Assembly: GCA_963759295.1 (NCBI GenBank)
Contig: CAVWYT010000010.1
Location: 811,801 to 875,800 of the forward strand
Source: WHSW01 sp963759295
GTDB lineage: Bacteria > Actinomycetota > Thermoleophilia > Solirubrobacterales > 70-9
DNA length: 64,000 nucleotides
Direction of reading: 5' to 3'
Below are positions 63,421 through 64,000 of the stretch, piece by piece. Position 1 is the first letter of the stretch; every line of letters begins with the position of its first letter. Both the position numbers and the translations under genes were made by a program. Below the pieces are notes generated by a model. It searched no databases and was not told the origin of the DNA. It saw only the letters and a program-made list of their open reading frames with translations.

Positions 63421-64000
63421 ATGGCTGACCAGGTCGTCATTGCTGGCAGCAGCGACATCGCAAAGAAGCGGAACCCTTGGGGAGTCTCCGGGCTCACATC
63501 ATCACCATCGGGATCTACCTGTTCTTCTGGTGGTACTTCGTCAACAAGGAGATGGTCAAGCTAGGCCGAGCAAGAGGACTACGGAGCTCGGCGATAGCCC
63601 CGGGTTGTCCGCCTTGGCGCTCTTTCCAGGCTTCCTCCTGATCGTCCCGCCCCTGGTCTCCTATTACCGCGGCGCCAGCGTATGGAGGCGGCGGCGCGTA
63701 TCACAGGCGCTGAGCCGGCGAATGGCTGGATCGCGCTGATCATCTTCGTACTGATCGGCCTCGCCTTCCCCCTACCTGCAGAGCTGCCTCAACAAGGTGT
63801 GGGAGGCGCAGGCGGAAGGCGCCGCACTCGGCGAGGGCGCCGCCGCCCCCGCGGTACCCGCTGCGTCTGAGCCGCAAGAGCAAGCACCAGCGCAGCAGCC
63901 GGAGCCACCCGCCCAGAGCTCAGGTAGTCGCGGCGATGGGCCCGCGGTTGAGCCGGATCGGGCCCGCCCGCGCCGCGCAAGAAGCCGTGCTCAACGGCCG
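63421..64000 (+). CDS. DUF4234-family membrane protein, partial at window end, frameshifted
   Basis: ATG 63421 with GGAAGGAG 6 bases upstream, the best Shine-Dalgarno in the window. MADQVVIAGSSDIAKKRNPW, HIITIGIYLFFWWYFVNKEM (first helix pair), SPGLSALALFPGFLLIVPPL, VSYYRGAS, ARITGAEPANGWIALIIFVL, then LNKVWEAQAEG and a Pro/Glu/Ala-rich tail open to base 64000. R-N-P-W-G-V with I-T-I-G-I-Y is the DUF4234 signature. Shifts near 63488, 63565, 63682 and 63775. Function unknown. Confidence 0.65.

Overview
The window is high-GC DNA from an actinomycete-like bacterium. Several features suggest a soil Thermoleophilia/Solirubrobacterales lineage, but this is an inference from gene content: F420-type LLM oxidoreductase, mycolic-acid-cyclopropane-synthase-type methyltransferase, AbiEi/DUF559 protein, tRNAs without encoded CCA, and many apparently leaderless genes. 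There is no rRNA, CRISPR array or intact mobile element. Reading frames are clean at about 9.1-15.9 kb and 19.7-48.2 kb. Elsewhere (0.3-8.4, 16-19.6, 48.4-53, 54.8-64 kb) recognisable proteins are broken by single-base shifts while each frame stays protein-like. This points mainly to sequence error, with true decay of some genes at the right end.

Layout. 0-9 kb: glycerate kinase, a glycosyltransferase, then a ROK regulator with a xylose-type ABC importer (xylF-xylG-xylH), an LLM oxidoreductase and a Gfo/Idh dehydrogenase, which together form a sugar uptake/oxidation module. 9-16 kb: lipid methyltransferase, GH25 lysozyme, LemA-DUF2207 pair, SDR and SRPBCC proteins. 16-21 kb: envelope genes (MBOAT acyltransferase, two SGNH-type proteins, GH3 lipoprotein). 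21-32 kb: membrane proteins, adenylate cyclase fused to YHS, acyl-CoA dehydrogenase, alpha/beta hydrolases, MerR regulator, metallophosphoesterase, RDD protein, DUF559 protein.

32.5-43.2 kb is the most striking metabolic locus. It holds an acetone-carboxylase beta subunit, then a 1237-residue protein joining an alpha/beta hydrolase to acetone-carboxylase alpha and gamma. These are followed by a flavin monooxygenase, an acyl-ACP-thioesterase-like protein, a patatin lipase and an acyl-CoA ligase. The set reads as ketone/ester/acyl catabolism.

43.3-48.1 kb: tRNA-Leu(CAG), sulfatase, heme-oxygenase-like diiron protein, CDGSH protein, tRNA-Glu(CTC) with an integrase remnant, and a vanadium-haloperoxidase-type enzyme.

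48.2-57.1 kb is the most likely undescribed regulatory system. A giant regulator (SARP winged helix-BTAD-ATPase-nSTAND-WD40) is surrounded by five genes for secreted proteins, including the haloperoxidase. Each carries the same upstream element: two 7-bp half-sites (GTATACC and NGGTACC) in direct orientation, 11 bp apart, followed by GCCGTG. In four of the five the start codon lies 83-86 bp downstream. An 11-bp direct-repeat period is the known geometry of SARP binding sites, so I propose a small SARP regulon spread by duplication.

57.1-59.5 kb is a tandem family of SnoaL-like genes sharing a promoter/start cassette and a conserved C-terminus, the last copy having lost its start codon. 59.5-64 kb is a graveyard of fragments (ComEC, HNH nuclease, terminase-like tail, zinc ribbon) ending in a partial DUF4234 gene.
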